A DNA stretch of 32,043 nucleotides. It comes from Clostridiales bacterium (lineage in GTDB: Bacteria; Bacillota; Clostridia; Oscillospirales; Oscillospiraceae). Positions 16,195-23,449 of the stretch are shown one piece after another. Positions within the stretch are counted from its first letter, which is position 1, and every line of letters begins with the position of its first letter. The DNA is taken from positions 1-32,043 of the forward strand of contig SFHI01000006.1 in the NCBI GenBank assembly GCA_004555705.1. The letters are read 5' to 3'. The translations under genes and the position numbers were made by a program. The notes beneath the pieces are model-generated. The model did not search any database and was not told the DNA's origin. It saw only the letters and a list, made by a program, of their open reading frames with translations.

Positions 16195-16227
16195 TTTTCA
16201 CGTCATCCTTCCAAAAACTTTTGTCCC

Positions 16228-16256
16228 ATTATACCGAATCGGTACGATATTTGCAA
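16228..16256 (-). promoter_or_regulatory. ispE promoter with an internal operator-like palindrome
   Basis: On the minus strand TTGCAA (16256-16251), a 17-base spacer and a perfect TATAAT (16233-16228). Overlapping the spacer and -10 is the 13-base palindrome TACCGAATCGGTA (16232-16244), the usual place for a repressor site. The -35 hexamer is itself palindromic and is shared with the divergent promoter. Confidence 0.7.
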
Positions 16257-16279
16257 TGCAAAAAATGATTTTGTATATT
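16251..16279 (+). promoter_or_regulatory. promoter of the DUF378 gene, sharing its -35 with ispE
   Basis: TTGCAA (16251-16256), a 17-base spacer and TATATT (16274-16279). The same six bases serve as the -35 of the ispE promoter on the other strand. Confidence 0.55.
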
Positions 16280-16334
16280 TTCCGCCCCACAGGGAATCCT
16301 AGTGGCATCCAAAGGAAGAAACGGAGGTAGCGAA

Positions 16335-16538
16335 ATGGATACCATTGCAATGATTCTGTCCGTAATCGGCTGTCTGAACTGGGGCCTTGTGGGTATTTTC
16401 CAGTTTGACCTTGTGGCCTGGCTTTTTGGGGGCCAGGGTTCCCTTTTCAGCCGGATTGTGTATACCGTAATCGGCCTTGCGGGACTGTGGTGTATTTCCT
16501 TCCTGTTTCGCAGGCACGCGCTTGCGGAGGGGGAGTAA
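16335..16538 (+). CDS. DUF378 family small membrane protein
   Basis: A 67-residue protein with two transmembrane helices. The opening IAMILSVIGCLNWGLVGIFQFDLVAWLFG is the DUF378 signature (NWGLVG followed by FDLVA), and the second helix is IVYTVIGLAGLWCISFLF. Length is typical (60-75). Function unknown; it presumably sits in the cytoplasmic membrane. The start is fixed by GGAGG 8 bases upstream of 16335. It is a monocistronic gene ended by the strong hairpin at 16560-16603. Its promoter shares a -35 with that of ispE, so mutually exclusive firing is possible. Confidence 0.9.
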   Translation: MDTIAMILSVIGCLNWGLVGIFQFDLVAWLFGGQGSLFSRIVYTVIGLAGLWCISFLFRRHALAEGE

Positions 16539-16559
16539 AGGAACTCCGCCCCACGCGGG

Positions 16560-16603
16560 AAAAAGACAGTGCAGAAGGCCGCAGCCTTTCGCACTGTCTT
16601 TTT
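16560..16603. terminator. strong bidirectional intrinsic terminator
   Basis: Stem AAAAAGACAGTGC/GCACTGTCTTTTT (16560-16572 and 16591-16603), extended internally by GAAGG/CCTTT around a 6-base loop, with A-run and T-run on the two flanks. It sits between the convergent DUF378 gene and the zinc-ribbon protein gene. Confidence 0.88.
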
Positions 16604-16619
16604 GCTCACTGCAGGGGAT

Positions 16620-17696
16620 TTACTCGCTTTTACACCTTACAATGCAGACAGCTTCCTGACCTGCGTATTGGGCCACAATTTTTGTAGTGCCGTAACCCAG
16701 CACCGTGATCAGTCCGTCATGGCAGATGGCCACCTTGGAATTCATGGTGAGCCAGGTTACATCCTCCGGCTTCAGGTCACAGTCCAGCTCCAGCTGGAAG
16801 GTGACGCCGGTTTTCTTGAAGGTGATATCGGTTTGCTTCAGCTTCAGCACTACTCCTGAGGGCTCTTCCGGGGAGGCTGTATTCTCCGGCTGAGAGGATT
16901 CCTCCGTCGCTTCCCTTTTCTCAGGCTCCGTGGACGGTTCCTCGGTTTCCGGAGCGCTGGATTCCGTTTCCGGCTCCGTTTCCTCCGCAATGGAAACGGT
17001 CACAGGGCAGACAATCCGTTCCTTCCCGCAGGAAATGGTCACACTGGTTTCCCCGTTTCCCACGGCGCAGAGTCTCCCCTCCGGGGTAACCGTCACCACA
17101 TTCTCATCGGCGGAGGAATAGGTCAGCTGGTCGGTGGAATCCTCCGGCATAACGATCACATGAAGAAGCCAATACTGTCCCTGACGGGTCAGCTCCGGCG
17201 CTCCAGCCATCAGAACAATGCTCTGGCAGGGCACCGTGGGTTCCTCCGTCGTTTCGGTTTCCGCTTCCGAAGGAACTGTAACTGAGGTAGTCTCCGTTTC
17301 CGGCTCTGCCATCCTCCTGTTGGGAAGATCGTACCGGAAGAACAGATATCCCGACGCCAGCAGCGACAGCGCGATCAGAACAGTCAGCACAACTACGACC
17401 GGAACATTAACCCTGTGCTCATGGGGAGCCTTCGGAATATCGGGGAACTCCTCCAGCAGCCCTTCGTCCTCTTCGTCCTCATCCTCGTCAAGATCGTAAA
17501 AATCCATCTGGAATTTTTTCTGCGCCGCGGAAAAGAGGCCTCCCTTTTTACGGCCCTCAGGCACATATTCCGGCATCTGTCTTGGAATCTCATCCTGGCT
17601 GTTCTGACTGAATTCCCGGGAGCACCCGCAGATCGGACAACATTCCGCCGTGTCCGGATACGCGGTGCCGCAGATTTCGCAAATTATCTTGTTCAT
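16620..17696 (-). CDS. zinc-ribbon single-pass membrane protein with two Ig-like (Big2) domains
   Basis: A 358-residue protein in a clear modular order. Residues 6-23 form a zinc ribbon (C6xxC9 ... C20xxC23). An acidic cytosolic linker follows (DLDEDEDEEDEGLLEE, about 67-84), then one transmembrane helix (98-120). Residues 130-155 and 238-283 are Glu/Thr/Ser/Pro-rich spacers. Two beta-rich domains (about 160-237 and 284-358) carry the Big_2 pattern, e.g. LTYSSADENVVTVTPEGRLCAVGNGETSVTI. The topology is inside-out: zinc ribbon in the cytoplasm, Ig-like domains outside. No enzyme motif is present. The ATG at 17696 has GGGAGGAG upstream. It is transcribed divergently from the kinase gene, which has the same cytosolic-sensor/helix/Ig-like plan, suggesting a functional pair. 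Function unknown. Confidence 0.8.
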   Translation of the reverse strand: MNKIICEICGTAYPDTAECCPICGCSREFSQNSQDEIPRQMPEYVPEGRKKGGLFSAAQKKFQMDFYDLDEDEDEEDEGLLEEFPDIPKAPHEHRVNVPVVVVLTVLIALSLLASGYLFFRYDLPNRRMAEPETETTSVTVPSEAETETTEEPTVPCQSIVLMAGAPELTRQGQYWLLHVIVMPEDSTDQLTYSSADENVVTVTPEGRLCAVGNGETSVTISCGKERIVCPVTVSIAEETEPETESSAPETEEPSTEPEKREATEESSQPENTASPEEPSGVVLKLKQTDITFKKTGVTFQLELDCDLKPEDVTWLTMNSKVAICHDGLITVLGYGTTKIVAQYAGQEAVCIVRCKSE

Positions 17697-17742
17697 GGTT
17701 CTCCTCCCGGCAAAATAATCCGGTTAACCCGTTATCCAGTCC

Positions 17743-17771
17743 ATTATATCATTCTTTCCGCCATAAAACAA
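17743..17771 (-). promoter_or_regulatory. promoter of the zinc-ribbon/Ig protein gene
   Basis: On the minus strand TTGTTT (17771-17766), a 17-base spacer and TATAAT (17748-17743) with an extended TGA. It faces away from the kinase promoter 11 bases further on. Confidence 0.7.
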
Positions 17772-17782
17772 CTATAAAGATA

Positions 17783-17811
17783 TTGCATTTTTTCCAGGAT
17801 TCTATTATGAT
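17783..17811 (+). promoter_or_regulatory. promoter of the kinase gene
   Basis: TTGCAT (17783-17788), a 17-base spacer and TATGAT (17806-17811). The ribosome binding site AAAGGAGG follows at 17821, so the untranslated leader would be short. This placement also argues against translation starting at the TTG at 17783. Confidence 0.6.
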
Positions 17812-17836
17812 ATACGGGTTAAAGGAGGCGTTTCAT

Positions 17837-20602
17837 TTGTCTGAACCGAAACTCATTTCCCCTTTGCTGGACGATTTCGCCATGGGAGCACCCATCAGCA
17901 GCCATCAGGGCGCTGTTTGCTGTCCCGCGCTTAAGAAGGAAACGAAGGACAAATACATTGTTAAAATCATCTCTGTTCCCGCAACCAGGAAGCAGTTGGA
18001 CGCGCTTTTGCTGACGGGAGCTTATTCCAACCCAGATGATGCCGCGGCATATTTTAGGGATCAGGCCGACGGCATCTGCGCGGAGGCAGAAACGCTGCGC
18101 GCCCTTTCCGCAGGAGCGGGGTTCGTATCCTATGACGGCTGGCAGGTTGTTCCCAGGCAGGACGATCAGCCCGGCTGCCAGGTGTACCTTTTGGGGTCTT
18201 ACAAGCGTTCCCTGGACAGGCAGCTTCGCAGGGGGCAGATAACCCGTCAGGATGCTCTCAGGCTTGGCCAGGAGCTGTGCTCCGCGCTGTCCGCCTGTCG
18301 GGAAGCGGGCTTTCTGTACGCCGACCTGAAGCCTGCCAACATTTTCCTAACTGAGGATAATCGATACCAAATCGGGGACCTTGGATTTATTAAATTGGAC
18401 TCCCTGGCCTTCACACCCCTTCCCGGGAAGTACCGTTCCTCCTACTCCCCCCCGGAAACCCAGGATGCAATGCACACGCTGGACGGTACCGCGGATACTT
18501 ACGCCCTCGGCATGATTCTCTATCAGCTCTGCAGCCAGGGGAAGCTGCCCGCTCCCACGGATTCTGCGGAGCACTCCATTGCACCTCCCGCAGAAGCAGG
18601 GGACGCGCTGGGCCACGTTATTCTCAAAGCCATCTCTCCAGACCCCTCTGATCGCTGGAAGAATCCCGGGGAAATGGCCCGGGCCCTGGCCTCCTGCCGG
18701 GAACAGGCTCCTGCCGGCACCGGAAACCAGACACAGGTTTTTTCAACGGACTCGGTAAACGCCGCGCTGGCTGCTTCCGAAGCCTCCCGCTCCGCTGCCT
18801 CGCTTTCCGACACCCGGGTTGTTCCAAAACTGGGGGACACCGGCAGAAACCAGCCTGTTTCCCCGGAAACCCGCGTGCTGCCCAGCGTCTCCGGAGGAGC
18901 CGTGAAGGCATCCGCTGCCCCGGCCCAGGAAGCACCTGCTGCCCAGGACTATGACGAAATCTCTGCGGAGGAGGATTATGACGACCTTTTTCTGGAGGAG
19001 GACGAGGACGACGTGGTTCGGGTGCTGCCAAATCAGTCCGGTGAACCCAAACGCCGCCGCAAGCCCATCGGAAAGGGGTGGATTGCTCCGGTCATCATCC
19101 TGCTGGTCACTGCGCTTCTGGGCGCCGGCGCGTATTACTACTATGAAAACTTCTATCTCCAGCGGATCAACAACCTCACTGTGGAGGGAATGTACAGCCA
19201 GCTCACCGTCTGCGTGGACACCACGGTGGACGAGAGCCTTCTGGAGGTATCCTGCACCGATACCTACGGAAATACCCAGCGCCAAAAGCTTTCCGGAGGA
19301 AAGGCGGAGTTTTCCAATCTTCTTCCCAACTCCCAGTACAAGATTCACCTGGAGATTCAGGGCTTCCACAAGCTGATCGGCAAGACCTCCGACGTGTTCA
19401 ACACCGAATCCCGGACCGACATTGTTTCCTTCTCCGGAATCACCGGCTCTGAGGACGGGTCGGTGATGCTCACCTTTACCGTGGACGGGCCGGAGCCTGA
19501 GGCATGGATCGTCACCTACGCAGCCGAAGGGGAAGAGGAAAAATCCGAGCGATTCTCCGGTCACGCTGTCACCATCAAGGACCTTACGGTTTCCAGGCTC
19601 TACACCTTCCGCCTCTCCCCTTCCGAGGAAATGTACATCACAGGCAAAACCAGCCTGGATTTCACAGCCTCCAAGCTGATTCTGGCTCAGAATCTGGCGA
19701 TTTCCTCCTGTGACGGCAGCGAAATGACTGCCCGCTGGGACACTCCCGAAAACTGCAGCGTGCAAAGCTGGACCGTCCGCTGCTTCAGCGAAGGCGGCTA
19801 TGAGCAGGTGCTGGAAACCACGGAAAACAAGGCCGTTTTCTCCGACATTGATCCTTCCCGCTCCTATTATGTGGAGGTCACCGCCGAGGGAATGACCCAG
19901 CCCGTCCGTACCAGTGTCACTGCCAATCCCATCACCATCACCTCCCTGAAGGTGAATGAAGAGGACCCCATGAAGCTCACAGTGAACTGGAGCTTCCGGG
20001 GTGAATCTCCGGAGGGCGGATGGCTGCTGATGTACAGCCTGGACGGCAGCAATACGAAAAGCGTGGTTAAGGTGAAGAGCGACAGCTCCGCCGAGATTTC
20101 TCCCCGTGTTCCCGGCGCCGAATACCGTTTTGAGATTCAGGCTGCGGATTCCACCTCTATTTTCAACAACTTCCATACCTACAGCTGCCCTGACGCGGAG
20201 CCCTATACGGAGTATTCCTTCGAACCGGACAAGGCCGTCGCGTACCTGGTCGTCACTCCGGAGAAAAAGGACTGGACAAAGGCCGATGTGAGCAAGGATG
20301 ATTATTCCGACCAATTCAAGGTCGGTGAGAAGATTTCCGTACTCCTGTATTGCTCCTCCCGTTTTTACATTCCGGAGGATACCATCTCCATCATGTACGT
20401 CATCCGGGACGGAGCCGGGAGTGTGGACGCCAAGCTCATTTCCGAAGACACCGTAGATTGGCATGACCTATGGGTTCACTACGACACCCAGTATGGTGAG
20501 CTGGATATCCCCACGGTCCCCACACAGACAGGGGATTACTCGATCACCATCTATTTCAACGGTATGTTCGTCGCCTCCGCCGCCTTTACCATTGTACAAT
20601 AA
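17837..20602 (+). CDS. membrane-anchored Ser/Thr protein kinase-like protein with Ig/FN3-like ectodomain
   Basis: About 921 residues. Residues 1-280 form a Hanks-type kinase fold: probable ATP lysine K43 (YIVKIIS), helix-C Glu near 83-85, catalytic loop YADLKPANIFL (D163, N168; the usual HRD is YAD), metal-binding D181 in GDLGF (DFG becomes DLG), activation segment ending SPPE, and TADTYALGMILYQLC as subdomain IX. A glycine-rich loop is not evident. A disordered acidic linker follows to about 400, one transmembrane helix at about 416-436, then roughly 480 extracellular residues of repeated beta-sandwich (FN3-like) domains. The kinase is probably active because K, D, N and D are present, but it is atypical. 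TTG at 17837 has AAAGGAGG 8 bases upstream. Its divergent partner is the zinc-ribbon/Ig protein. No PASTA repeats are present, so this is not PrkC. Confidence 0.82.
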   Translation: MSEPKLISPLLDDFAMGAPISSHQGAVCCPALKKETKDKYIVKIISVPATRKQLDALLLTGAYSNPDDAAAYFRDQADGICAEAETLRALSAGAGFVSYDGWQVVPRQDDQPGCQVYLLGSYKRSLDRQLRRGQITRQDALRLGQELCSALSACREAGFLYADLKPANIFLTEDNRYQIGDLGFIKLDSLAFTPLPGKYRSSYSPPETQDAMHTLDGTADTYALGMILYQLCSQGKLPAPTDSAEHSIAPPAEAGDALGHVILKAISPDPSDRWKNPGEMARALASCREQAPAGTGNQTQVFSTDSVNAALAASEASRSAASLSDTRVVPKLGDTGRNQPVSPETRVLPSVSGGAVKASAAPAQEAPAAQDYDEISAEEDYDDLFLEEDEDDVVRVLPNQSGEPKRRRKPIGKGWIAPVIILLVTALLGAGAYYYYENFYLQRINNLTVEGMYSQLTVCVDTTVDESLLEVSCTDTYGNTQRQKLSGGKAEFSNLLPNSQYKIHLEIQGFHKLIGKTSDVFNTESRTDIVSFSGITGSEDGSVMLTFTVDGPEPEAWIVTYAAEGEEEKSERFSGHAVTIKDLTVSRLYTFRLSPSEEMYITGKTSLDFTASKLILAQNLAISSCDGSEMTARWDTPENCSVQSWTVRCFSEGGYEQVLETTENKAVFSDIDPSRSYYVEVTAEGMTQPVRTSVTANPITITSLKVNEEDPMKLTVNWSFRGESPEGGWLLMYSLDGSNTKSVVKVKSDSSAEISPRVPGAEYRFEIQAADSTSIFNNFHTYSCPDAEPYTEYSFEPDKAVAYLVVTPEKKDWTKADVSKDDYSDQFKVGEKISVLLYCSSRFYIPEDTISIMYVIRDGAGSVDAKLISEDTVDWHDLWVHYDTQYGELDIPTVPTQTGDYSITIYFNGMFVASAAFTIVQ

Positions 20603-20607
20603 GCCTC

Positions 20608-20645
20608 CCGCCGGAGAAGCCCCCCGCTTCTCCGGCGGATTTTTT
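20608..20645 (+). terminator. intrinsic terminator of the kinase gene
   Basis: A perfect 13-bp stem CCGCCGGAGAAGC/GCTTCTCCGGCGG (20608-20620, 20626-20638) with a CCCCC loop, followed by ATTTTTT. Confidence 0.93.
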
Positions 20646-20712
20646 GCCGGTTGCCACAAAACCTTCCCGGCAAGTTCTTTCAAAATATGTATTTTCCCGA
20701 ATTTTTGGGGTG

Positions 20713-20744
20713 TTCACACTTTTTCGGTGAACCTATGGTATAAT
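20713..20744 (+). promoter_or_regulatory. extended -10 promoter with a GTTCAC/GTGAAC dyad
   Basis: TGGTATAAT (20736-20744) is a consensus extended -10. A -35 at proper spacing is poor; TTCACA at 20713-20718 would give 20 bases. The region upstream holds the inverted repeat GTTCAC (20712-20717)/GTGAAC (20727-20732), possibly an operator. Confidence 0.5.
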
Positions 20745-20778
20745 ACGGCCATCCAATCCCCCTTGAAAGGAACTGAAT

Positions 20779-21345
20779 ATGCGAGGTCAAAGCCATAAAC
20801 GCCTGGGTGAATACCTGGCCAGAAAATATATGTCCGGCATCCCGAAACGGTATGTTCGCGCCTTTCTGATCGGCTGCGTGGAACCGGACCGGAACCCGGC
20901 TACCTATCTGAAGGGTTCCATCAAATTTCAGTGGCTCCGGGGCCATAATTACCGCAACGCCCGCAGCTATATGGGCCGTCTTTCCCGGCGCCTGGAGAAC
21001 CGGTCCCGGCTGCGGCTGCTGGACTATTACGCCATCGGGAAGCTGATTCACTATACCACCGACTCCTTTACATCCGCCCATAATGCTTACTTCCCCACCC
21101 GGCTGGAGGCGCACAGGGAATACGAAGCCATGCTTCAGAACTATTTCCTGAACTTTCTTTCCCAGGACCCCCCGCCCTCCGCTGTCCCCTGCCGCCGGAT
21201 CATGGATACCATCCGGGCCCAGCACCGGGATTACAGCCGTTTCCCCGCGGACATCCGTACCGATACCCGTTTTGCCTTTGCCGCCTGCTGCTGTATCGCG
21301 GAAACCCTTCTGGGAAAGCCCCTGCAGGCTGCTCCCGCGGTTTGA
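20779..21345 (+). CDS. zinc-dependent phospholipase C-like protein
   Basis: A 188-residue protein of the S1/P1-alpha-toxin-like all-helical zinc fold widespread in Clostridia and annotated as zinc-dependent phospholipase C family. Metal-ligand-like residues appear in the right order: His in QSHKRLGEYLARKY, Asp in GCVEPDRNPATYLKGS, GHNY, and KLIHYTTDSFTSAHN with His/Asp/His. No signal peptide is present, so unlike the clostridial alpha-toxin it is probably cytoplasmic. A housekeeping role or an unknown phosphoester substrate is more likely than toxicity. The ATG at 20779 follows AAAGGAA. It is a monocistronic gene between the kinase and the aro operon. Confidence 0.8.
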   Translation: MRGQSHKRLGEYLARKYMSGIPKRYVRAFLIGCVEPDRNPATYLKGSIKFQWLRGHNYRNARSYMGRLSRRLENRSRLRLLDYYAIGKLIHYTTDSFTSAHNAYFPTRLEAHREYEAMLQNYFLNFLSQDPPPSAVPCRRIMDTIRAQHRDYSRFPADIRTDTRFAFAACCCIAETLLGKPLQAAPAV

Positions 21346-21391
21346 ACCCCATGTCCTCTCCGGAAAACGAATATTTCCGTCGATTTGCCTC

Positions 21392-21420
21392 TTGCATTAT
21401 TCCGCCGTCCGTGGTATAAT
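21392..21420 (+). promoter_or_regulatory. promoter of the aromatic amino acid operon
   Basis: TTGCAT (21392-21397), exactly 17 bases, then a perfect TATAAT (21415-21420) with an extended TGG before it. The predicted start near 21427 leaves a leader of about 190 bases before aroF. No other good promoter is seen before the eight-gene operon. Confidence 0.85.
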
Positions 21421-21451
21421 GTCCACAGCATAGATACTTGGAGGCTTTCCA

Positions 21452-21520
21452 ATGGTTACTGCCAACGCTGCTGCACGGTTTTACTTTTATTCCTATTACT
21501 TTTTTCCCGGAAAAAGGTAA
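21452..21520 (+). CDS. Phe/Tyr-rich leader peptide of the aro operon
   Basis: A 22-codon ORF with GGAGG (21440-21444) 7 bases before its ATG. Codons 10-18 (21479-21505) encode FYFYSYYFF: four Phe and four Tyr in nine codons, with no aromatic residue elsewhere. The peptide ends PGKR and TAA. This is the signature of a ribosome-mediated attenuator, comparable in principle to pheL or the pheST leader of enteric bacteria, but sensing both aromatic amino acids made by the downstream genes. The ORF is unlikely to have a function beyond its translation rate. The next segment (21527-21536) starts 7 bases after the stop, so a ribosome at the stop codon would cover it. Coding evidence is by position and composition, not homology. 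Confidence 0.85.
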   Translation: MVTANAAARFYFYSYYFFPGKR

Positions 21521-21605
21521 TAGCGATTTGTGCTGCACATAATCATAGGAAGCAACCGCGTTCACATTACGCGCCGCACGAATTGCCCGTGCGGCGCGAT
21601 TTTTG
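21470..21605 (+). promoter_or_regulatory. transcription attenuator of the aro operon (ribosome-mediated type)
   Basis: Four segments fit the classic scheme. Segment 1 (21470-21478, GCTGCACGG) lies just before the Phe/Tyr codons. Segment 2 is 21527-21536 (TTTGTGCTGC). Segment 3 (21573-21582, GCCGCACGAA) is nearly identical to segment 1. Segment 4 is 21588-21597. Segment 2 can pair with 1 (six Watson-Crick pairs and two wobbles, one mismatch) or with 3 (nine of ten positions, one of them a wobble); 3 pairs with 4 in the terminator. A ribosome stalled on the aromatic codons masks segment 1, so 2:3 forms and transcription continues; a ribosome at the stop masks 2 and 3:4 terminates. Pairings were found by eye. 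Confidence 0.8.
21570..21604 (+). terminator. attenuator terminator before aroF
   Basis: An 11-bp perfect stem CGCGCCGCACG/CGTGCGGCGCG (21570-21580, 21588-21598) with a 7-base loop, then ATTTTT. It ends 16 bases before the aroF ATG, so read-through is needed for any operon expression from the mapped promoter. Confidence 0.92.
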
Positions 21606-21620
21606 TTAGGAGATGGAAAA

Positions 21621-22622
21621 ATGATCGCAATACTGAAGAATGGAACCACCGACGAGCAGACTGCCCATCTGGTCAGCTGGCTCAAACAAATGAACCTGGA
21701 TGTTCACATTTCCAAAGGCGCTGAGATGACAGTCCTGGGCCTGATCGGCGATACCAGCCGGGTGGACATGGAACTGCTCAGCAGTCTGGAGATTGTGTCC
21801 TCCGTCAAGCGGGTTTCGGAGCCCTTCAAGCAGGCCAACCGGAAATTCCATCCAAACGACTCCATTATCCAGATTGGAAATGTAAAAATCGGCGGAGGCT
21901 ACTTTGCCATGATTGCGGGTCCCTGCTCCGTGGAATCCGAGGAGCAGATCATCGAGGTTGCCCAGGCGGTCAAGGAATCCGGCGCCAACATTCTACGCGG
22001 CGGAGCCTTCAAGCCCCGTACTTCCCCCTATGCCTTCCAGGGCATGAAGGAAGCCGGCATCCGTCTGCTTCTGAAAGCGAAGGAGGCCACGGGACTGCCC
22101 ATCGTCACCGAGATCATGAATATCTCCGCCCTGGACCTGTTCACGGATGTGGACATTATCCAGGTTGGCGCGAGAAATATGCAGAATTTTGATTTGCTGA
22201 AGGAACTGGGCAAGACCGACAAGCCCATTCTCCTGAAGCGCGGTCTGGCAAACACCCTCCAGGAACTGCTTATGAGCGTGGAATATATTATGAGCGAGGG
22301 CAACGAGAACGTGATCCTTTGCGAGCGGGGCATCCGTACCTTTGAGACTTATACCCGCAACACTCTGGACCTTTCCGCCGTATCCGTCCTTCATGAGCTG
22401 AGTCACCTGCCCGTGGTCGTGGACCCCAGCCACGCCACCGGCAAATCCCGGCTGGTGCCCCCCATGGCCATGGCTGCTACCGCTGCCGGAGCGGACGGGA
22501 TCATGGTGGAGGTTCACAACAATCCCTCCTGCGCCCTGTGCGATGGTGCCCAGTCCCTGACCCCCGCACAGTTTGACGACCTGAGCCACCGCATCCGGAA
22601 AGTCCGTGAGGCCATCGTATGA
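21621..22622 (+). CDS. aroF: 3-deoxy-7-phosphoheptulonate synthase, type I-beta with N-terminal regulatory domain
   Basis: First shikimate-pathway step: condenses phosphoenolpyruvate and erythrose 4-phosphate to DAHP. The 333 residues comprise an N-terminal ferredoxin-like domain (about 1-70: MIAILKNGTTDEQTAHL ... VSSVKRVSEPFK), which in Thermotoga-type enzymes mediates Tyr feedback. The (beta/alpha)8 barrel follows: IAGPCSVES, RGGAFKPRTSPYAFQG, ILCERGIRTFETYTRNTLDL, VVVDPSHATGKSRLV and DGIMVEVHNNPSCALCDGAQSL with the usual Cys/His/Glu/Asp metal ligands. The ATG at 21621 has TAGGAG upstream; an in-frame TTG at 21603 lies in the terminator tail and is rejected. It overlaps tyrA by ATGA. It is controlled by the attenuator above and probably also allosterically. 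Confidence 0.97.
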   Translation: MIAILKNGTTDEQTAHLVSWLKQMNLDVHISKGAEMTVLGLIGDTSRVDMELLSSLEIVSSVKRVSEPFKQANRKFHPNDSIIQIGNVKIGGGYFAMIAGPCSVESEEQIIEVAQAVKESGANILRGGAFKPRTSPYAFQGMKEAGIRLLLKAKEATGLPIVTEIMNISALDLFTDVDIIQVGARNMQNFDLLKELGKTDKPILLKRGLANTLQELLMSVEYIMSEGNENVILCERGIRTFETYTRNTLDLSAVSVLHELSHLPVVVDPSHATGKSRLVPPMAMAATAAGADGIMVEVHNNPSCALCDGAQSLTPAQFDDLSHRIRKVREAIV

Positions 22623-23449
22623 AGGTTGGAATTTTAGGCCTCGGCCTCATTGGCGGGTCTCTGGCCAGGGCATACTCCATTGCGGGGCACAGTGTACTTG
22701 CCCGGGAGCAGGATGCCTCCATTCTCTCCTTCGCCATGCTGGCGGGGGCTGTTGACGGCGAACTGAATGACGAGACCATCCCCACCTGTGACCTGATTCT
22801 TTTGGCAATCTACCCCGACGGTAGCGCCCGTTGGCTGGAGCAGCACGCCCATCAGATTTCCCAGGAAACCCTGGTCATTGACTGCTGTGGTGTCAAGGAG
22901 GAAATCTGCCGCCGCTGTTTTCCCCTGGCCCAGCGCTTCGGCTTTACCTTTGTTGGGGGGCACCCCATGGCGGGTTCCCATTTCTCCGGCTTCAAGTACA
23001 GCAAGGCCTCGCTTTTCCACGGAGCGCCCATGGTACTGGTTCCCCCGGTATTTGACGATATGGAGCTTCTGCAGCGGGTGAAGGATGCCCTGGCACCCTG
23101 CGAATTCGGTTCCTTCTCCGTAACCACTGCCCAGGATCACGACCGGATGATCGCCTTTACCTCCCAGATGCCCCATATTCTCAGCAACGCCTATATCAAG
23201 TCCCCTACCGCGCTGGAACACAAGGGTTTCTCCGCCGGCAGCTATAAGGATTTGACCCGGGTTGCCTGGCTGAATCCCCAGATGTGGGCGGAGCTGTTCC
23301 TGGAGAACCGGGAGAACGTCCTTCGGGAACTGGACTACTATATTGAAAGTCTGCACGCCTACCGGGAGGCCATCCGGCAGGAGGATTTGGACACCTTGAC
23401 GGCCCTTCTGGAGGAGGGCAAGCGCCGCAAGGAAGAGGTGGACGGATGA
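22619..23449 (+). CDS. tyrA: prephenate dehydrogenase
   Basis: NAD(P)-dependent oxidative decarboxylation of prephenate to 4-hydroxyphenylpyruvate, the Tyr branch. Of 276 residues the Rossmann motif is at the N-terminus (VGILGLGLIGGSLARAY). GHPMAGSHFSGF is the prephenate-binding loop with the catalytic His, and QMPHILSNAYI and a C-terminal helical dimerisation domain follow. There is no C-terminal ACT domain, unlike the Bacillus enzyme, so direct Tyr inhibition through ACT is absent; regulation would fall on the attenuator and aroF. Four-base overlaps (ATGA) with both aroF and aroB imply translational coupling. Confidence 0.95.
   Translation: MKVGILGLGLIGGSLARAYSIAGHSVLAREQDASILSFAMLAGAVDGELNDETIPTCDLILLAIYPDGSARWLEQHAHQISQETLVIDCCGVKEEICRRCFPLAQRFGFTFVGGHPMAGSHFSGFKYSKASLFHGAPMVLVPPVFDDMELLQRVKDALAPCEFGSFSVTTAQDHDRMIAFTSQMPHILSNAYIKSPTALEHKGFSAGSYKDLTRVAWLNPQMWAELFLENRENVLRELDYYIESLHAYREAIRQEDLDTLTALLEEGKRRKEEVDG

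Noticed and set aside
16229..16609. 126-residue minus-strand frame
   Set aside because: It runs through a strong terminator, antisense of DUF378 and the shared promoter region.
17783..17836. Upstream TTG start for the kinase
   Set aside because: The codon is the promoter -35 itself and has no ribosome binding site; the TTG at 17837 follows AAAGGAGG.
18743..20464. 573-residue minus-strand open frame
   Set aside because: It lies wholly opposite the kinase gene, has no ribosome binding site or recognisable domain, and its composition (Gly, Val, His rich) is that of an antisense shadow in GC-rich DNA.
21540..21605. T-box riboswitch for the aro operon
   Set aside because: 21547-21560 (AGGAAGCAACCGCG) matches 11 of 14 positions of the T-box consensus, but only about 120 bases precede it, too few for a normal Stem I. 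No specifier loop or AGUA/GAA elements are seen, and a translated aromatic leader ORF explains the layout better. It remains the rival hypothesis if the leader ORF proves untranslated.
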